From contig JAEYWA010000121.1 in NCBI GenBank assembly GCA_023431385.1, forward strand, positions 1 through 19,274: a stretch of 19,274 nt of DNA. The letters run 5' to 3'. The notes under the pieces are model-generated. The model saw only the letters and a program-made list of their open reading frames with translations. It was not told where the DNA came from and did not search any database. Of the stretch, positions 17,047-19,274 are shown piece by piece. The position numbers and the translations under genes were made by a program. Every line of letters begins with the position of its first letter. The stretch's first letter is position 1. The DNA comes from Bacillota bacterium (GTDB lineage: Bacteria > Bacillota > Clostridia > Acetivibrionales > DSM-1351).

Positions 17047-17151
17047 GTGTTATATCCTATTGTCAAAATAGGATTTTTTTATTTTATTGGTATAATTACA
17101 GTTGTATTTTTATTAAAATATCTATTAATAGTAATATTATTACTTATGTAA
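17047..17151 (+). CDS. Possible 34-codon hydrophobic leader peptide
   Basis: A GTG start at 17047 stands seven bases after GAGGAG (17034-17039), an excellent ribosome binding site, about 20 bases into the predicted transcript. The frame runs 34 codons to TAA at 17149-17151 and encodes an almost wholly hydrophobic peptide (MLYPIVKIGFFYFIG then a Val/Leu/Ile-rich tail with two Lys), long enough for one membrane helix. Its first codons lie on an intrinsic terminator hairpin. It could be a translated leader controlling the hairpin, a small membrane protein, or the stub of a lost gene. AT-rich DNA easily encodes such residues, so the ribosome site and promoter are the main support. Confidence 0.45.
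   Translation: MLYPIVKIGFFYFIGIITVVFLLKYLLIVILLLM
17054..17080 (+). terminator. Intrinsic terminator in the leader, candidate attenuator
   Basis: ATCCTATT (17054-17061) pairs perfectly with AATAGGAT (17067-17074) around a 5-base loop and is followed by an unbroken T run to 17080. It sits some 27 bases after the predicted transcription start and 135 bases before the first large gene. No full gene on this strand precedes it, so it is unlikely to be an ordinary end-of-operon terminator. The stem is AT-rich and so only moderately stable. Confidence 0.6.
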
Positions 17152-17215
17152 TTATACCCATCTGAAGTGTTCCTTTCTTGGGAAGCATCAAATTTCAGTC
17201 TTTGGAGGGTAAATA

Positions 17216-17926
17216 ATGCATGTTGAATTTATAACAGGCTTAGTGGAGCTACTTGCCTATTTCGTACTCTGCGCTGTAGGTGCGCTTACCTTGCGCCGGC
17301 TTGTTTCAGTTCCTGCTGAAGTCTTCCGCAAAACCTTGCACTTTATACTCTTAGGTTCAATATTTATTTTGACATATTCGTTTAGGACGTGGTGGGTATC
17401 GGCAATGACAGTGGTCGCATTTACACTGACTGTGTTCCCGATTCTGGCATTCGCTGAGCGTATACCCGGCTATTCCAAATTGCTTACTGAGCGCAAACGC
17501 GGAGAAATTAAGACAAGTCTGGTCGTGGTTTTCAGTATGTTCACTGTGTTGATTTGTGTTTGCTGGGGTTGGCTCGGAGAAAAGTATTTGGTAATCGCTT
17601 CAGTGCTCGCTTGGGGCTTGGGTGACGCCGCTGCAGCATTAATAGGAAAACGTTTTGGACATCATTTCATTGAGGGTAAACTGATAGAAGGGCGTAAAAG
17701 CTTTGAGGGGACTTTGGCTATGTTTGTGGTATCATTTGTCTCTGTATTTCTTGTCCTGTTTACATACGGTTCAGTTGAGTTGTACAGCTGTGCCCCGATA
17801 GCGGCTGTGACAGCGGCGGTATGTGCTGTTGTGGAACTCTATACCAAAGGCGGTATGGACACCCTGACCTGTCCTTTCGCTGCGGCGGCTATTATGATTC
17901 CGTTGGTTCGTTTGTGGGGGGTGTGA
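17216..17926 (+). CDS. Polyprenol/phytol-kinase-like membrane protein (CTP-transferase superfamily)
   Basis: This 236-residue protein has about seven hydrophobic helices. It carries the motifs of the dolichol/phytol kinase and phosphatidate cytidylyltransferase superfamily: RKTLHF (residues 38-43), GLGDAAAALIGKRFG (about 138-152) and GRKSFEGTLAMF (about 163-174). Family members use CTP to phosphorylate a membrane-embedded alcohol or activate phosphatidate. Its short length and RKxxH motif favour the kinase side, but the lipid substrate is unknown. The start is ATG 17216, six bases after GGAGGG. It is co-transcribed with the next gene, four bases away. G+C is clearly above its surroundings: hand counts give 43% and 52% in two 60-base stretches, 17461-17520 and 17821-17880. 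This suggests acquisition or a different expression class. Confidence 0.8.
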   Translation: MHVEFITGLVELLAYFVLCAVGALTLRRLVSVPAEVFRKTLHFILLGSIFILTYSFRTWWVSAMTVVAFTLTVFPILAFAERIPGYSKLLTERKRGEIKTSLVVVFSMFTVLICVCWGWLGEKYLVIASVLAWGLGDAAAALIGKRFGHHFIEGKLIEGRKSFEGTLAMFVVSFVSVFLVLFTYGSVELYSCAPIAAVTAAVCAVVELYTKGGMDTLTCPFAAAAIMIPLVRLWGV

Positions 17927-17930
17927 TATT

Positions 17931-18560
17931 ATGAGATCAAAATCTGGCGAGCGTACACTTCTAGCTTCGGTAGTTATGAGCTCACCCGGCCCCATTGTAG
18001 TAGGTGCAGCACTTTTCTTTGGCCGCTCTTCTACTCAGTTGGCAGACTTTATCCGCCGTACTGCGGAACTGGTTGCCATTATTGTTTCGTGGATTGTGTT
18101 CCGCATTCTGAATAAAAAAGGTGAGCCGGATCCGGAGCTTAAAAATAAGCTGGAGCAAACCGCAAACCTCTGTGTTGGAGTGGCTATGTGCCTGTCTGGA
18201 GCGGGTATGCTGATTATTTCGCTTCTCTCACCAAATTCTGAAAAAGGTAATGTCATTCCGGGACTAATAATAGCAATTTTGGGTGTTACAACAAACTCTT
18301 GGTTCTGGCTCCGCTACAGTAAGCTTAACCGTGAGAAGCCGAATGCTATCCTGGCAGTACAGAGCAAGCTATATCGGGCTAAGTCGTTGGTGGATACTTG
18401 TGTAACACTTGCTCTGATTGTGGTTTCGGTTGCCCCTACAGCTCCTGTGACACAATATGTAGACTTGGGTGGTTCGACAATTGTTGCGGCGTATCTAATT
18501 ATAAACGGTATAATTACCATTCGGGGTAGAAATATTGAAGCACGTAACTCAGTAGCTTAA
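17931..18560 (+). CDS. Cation-diffusion-facilitator-like membrane protein lacking metal ligands
   Basis: This 209-residue protein matches the transmembrane part of the cation diffusion facilitator (CDF) family. Recognisable are SSTQLADFIRRTAELVAIIV in place of the usual LADALHSLSD helix 2, and NAILAVQSKLYRAKSLVDT in place of the LIADAWHHRSD helix 5, in a roughly six-helix pattern. The four zinc-site positions, normally His/Asp-xxx-Asp in helix 2 and His-xxx-Asp in helix 5, read here as R42, E46, L147 and K151. Normal zinc transport therefore looks impossible. The C-terminal cytoplasmic metal domain is also absent. Start is ATG 17931; its ribosome site GGGGGG overlaps the last codons of the kinase-like gene, implying translational coupling. 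Function is unknown; a partner role for the kinase-like protein is inferred only from the pairing. Confidence 0.7.
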   Translation: MRSKSGERTLLASVVMSSPGPIVVGAALFFGRSSTQLADFIRRTAELVAIIVSWIVFRILNKKGEPDPELKNKLEQTANLCVGVAMCLSGAGMLIISLLSPNSEKGNVIPGLIIAILGVTTNSWFWLRYSKLNREKPNAILAVQSKLYRAKSLVDTCVTLALIVVSVAPTAPVTQYVDLGGSTIVAAYLIINGIITIRGRNIEARNSVA

Positions 18561-18612
18561 CTCCTAATAGCCACTCAAACCAAACGAGTTATTACAGGTT
18601 TAATTATTGTAT

Positions 18613-19197
18613 TCAACAGCTTGAGCAATCCATTAATCCCTTCAAAGTAAATTCCGCCAAGTATTCTAATATCGCAGGAAAGTATTGGATTCCGACCTCT
18701 TCCTTATGTGTGTCGACATTTATTATAGCCGTAAATATAGCCATAACCATTTTCGCGTCTATATCTCTCCTCATTTTTCCTTCAGCTTGCCACTTTTCTA
18801 CTACTTTTATAAAAATGTCATAAGTGAAATCAACAGAATCAAGGCCGTTTTCCTCACGAAATTCCTGTTCAAGTTTGTTGAAAACATCCTTATTATACCA
18901 CTGTTTCAATATAGGATTTTCGCTCATTCCTTTAAAATTGAGAAGCATCATTTGCTGTATGACTTTAATTGGTTCATCCTCTAAATCTAAGGATTCCATT
19001 ATACTCTTTTTTAATTTAACGTTTTCTTCAAGATAAATCTCCATGAACAGTGTGTCTTTTGATGGATAGTAATTATAAAAGGTGCCTGTAGCTACTCCTG
19101 CCATTTTTGTTATTTCTGCAATGTTTGTGTCTTTAAATCCTCTAGAACTGAACAGTTCTTTTCCGCATTTGAGAATTGCTTCTTTCTTATCAATCAA
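18613..19197 (-). CDS. TetR/AcrR-family transcriptional regulator
   Basis: This 194-residue one-component repressor has an N-terminal TetR helix-turn-helix at about residues 5-50. It matches the family in ILKCGKELFSSRGFKDTNIAEITKMAGVATGTFYNYYPSKDTLFMEIY. The C-terminal ligand-binding part is helical, without recognisable ligand motifs. The start is TTG 19197, nine bases after GGAAGG (19207-19212); no ATG precedes the domain. It converges with the CDF-like gene, 52 bases apart, and reads away from whatever lies to the right of the window. It may thus control itself and a divergent gene outside the window rather than the adjacent pair. Codon use is AT-rich like the rest of the region, unlike the pair beside it. 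Confidence 0.93.
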   Translation of the reverse strand: MIDKKEAILKCGKELFSSRGFKDTNIAEITKMAGVATGTFYNYYPSKDTLFMEIYLEENVKLKKSIMESLDLEDEPIKVIQQMMLLNFKGMSENPILKQWYNKDVFNKLEQEFREENGLDSVDFTYDIFIKVVEKWQAEGKMRRDIDAKMVMAIFTAIINVDTHKEEVGIQYFPAILEYLAEFTLKGLMDCSSC

Positions 19198-19258
19198 AAT
19201 TGGTTACCTTCCTTTTGAATATAAATCTTTATCTGCAGCCTCGTTGTAACTTACCATC

Positions 19259-19264
19259 ATTATA
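19259..19264 (-). promoter_or_regulatory. Candidate -10 element of the TetR gene
   Basis: A perfect TATAAT on the minus strand lies 61 bases upstream of the TTG start. The -35 would fall at or beyond the right edge of the window, so the promoter cannot be completed and TetR operators cannot be assessed. Confidence 0.35.
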
Positions 19265-19274
19265 TACGTTTTGT

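Noticed and set aside
18563..18598. Possible bidirectional terminator between the CDF-like and TetR genes
   Set aside because: Only a 4-bp ACTC/GAGT stem with an interrupted TAATA/TATTA extension and no proper T run; too weak to call.
1..19274. CRISPR arrays, tRNA or rRNA genes, insertion sequences and phage genes
   Set aside because: No regularly spaced repeats, cloverleaf-like segments, transposase motifs or phage proteins were seen by eye in any part of the window.

Overview
The window looks like chromosomal DNA of an AT-rich Firmicute, most likely an anaerobic Clostridium-type organism. Purine-rich Shine-Dalgarno sites, several TTG starts, strong -35/-10 promoters, U-tailed terminators, a clostridial-type FtsX ABC transporter with its own two-component system, HelD and a GGST-type phosphatidylserine decarboxylase all fit. 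An intracellular GH43 enzyme suggests use of plant polysaccharides. No rRNA, tRNA, CRISPR array, insertion sequence or phage gene was seen.

Layout: almost everything up to 16.8 kb lies on the minus strand as short transcription units. These are pfkA (5' part only), psd, a secreted SIMPL-domain protein, an MFS exporter, a membrane acyltransferase, a GH43 glycosidase and an ABC ATPase with its FtsX-type permease. They are followed by a sensor kinase with its response regulator, then a decayed DUF885 gene, a frameshifted helD and a methyltransferase. Good promoter candidates were found for pfkA, psd, the SIMPL gene, the GH43 gene, the ABC pair and the two-component pair. Terminators separate the SIMPL, MFS, GH43, two-component and methyltransferase units.

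The response regulator and kinase (11.9-12.7 kb) are transcribed first, end at a perfect 11-bp terminator, and are followed at once by a fresh promoter for the permease and ATPase (7.1-10.3 kb). This is the usual layout of a sensor system that controls an adjacent exporter or detoxification ABC transporter. The 12.8-15.8 kb stretch is damaged. helD carries what looks like a one-base loss in an A-tract, and next to its 3' end lie fragments of a DUF885 gene in several frames, ending about 6 bases from the response-regulator promoter.

The right end (17.0-18.6 kb) is the most unusual part: a plus-strand, higher-G+C pair, one a polyprenol/phytol-kinase-like membrane protein and the other a cation-diffusion-facilitator-like membrane protein that has lost its metal ligands. 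They sit behind a strong promoter and a leader in which a 34-codon hydrophobic ORF is superimposed on an intrinsic terminator. A TetR-family gene converges on them.
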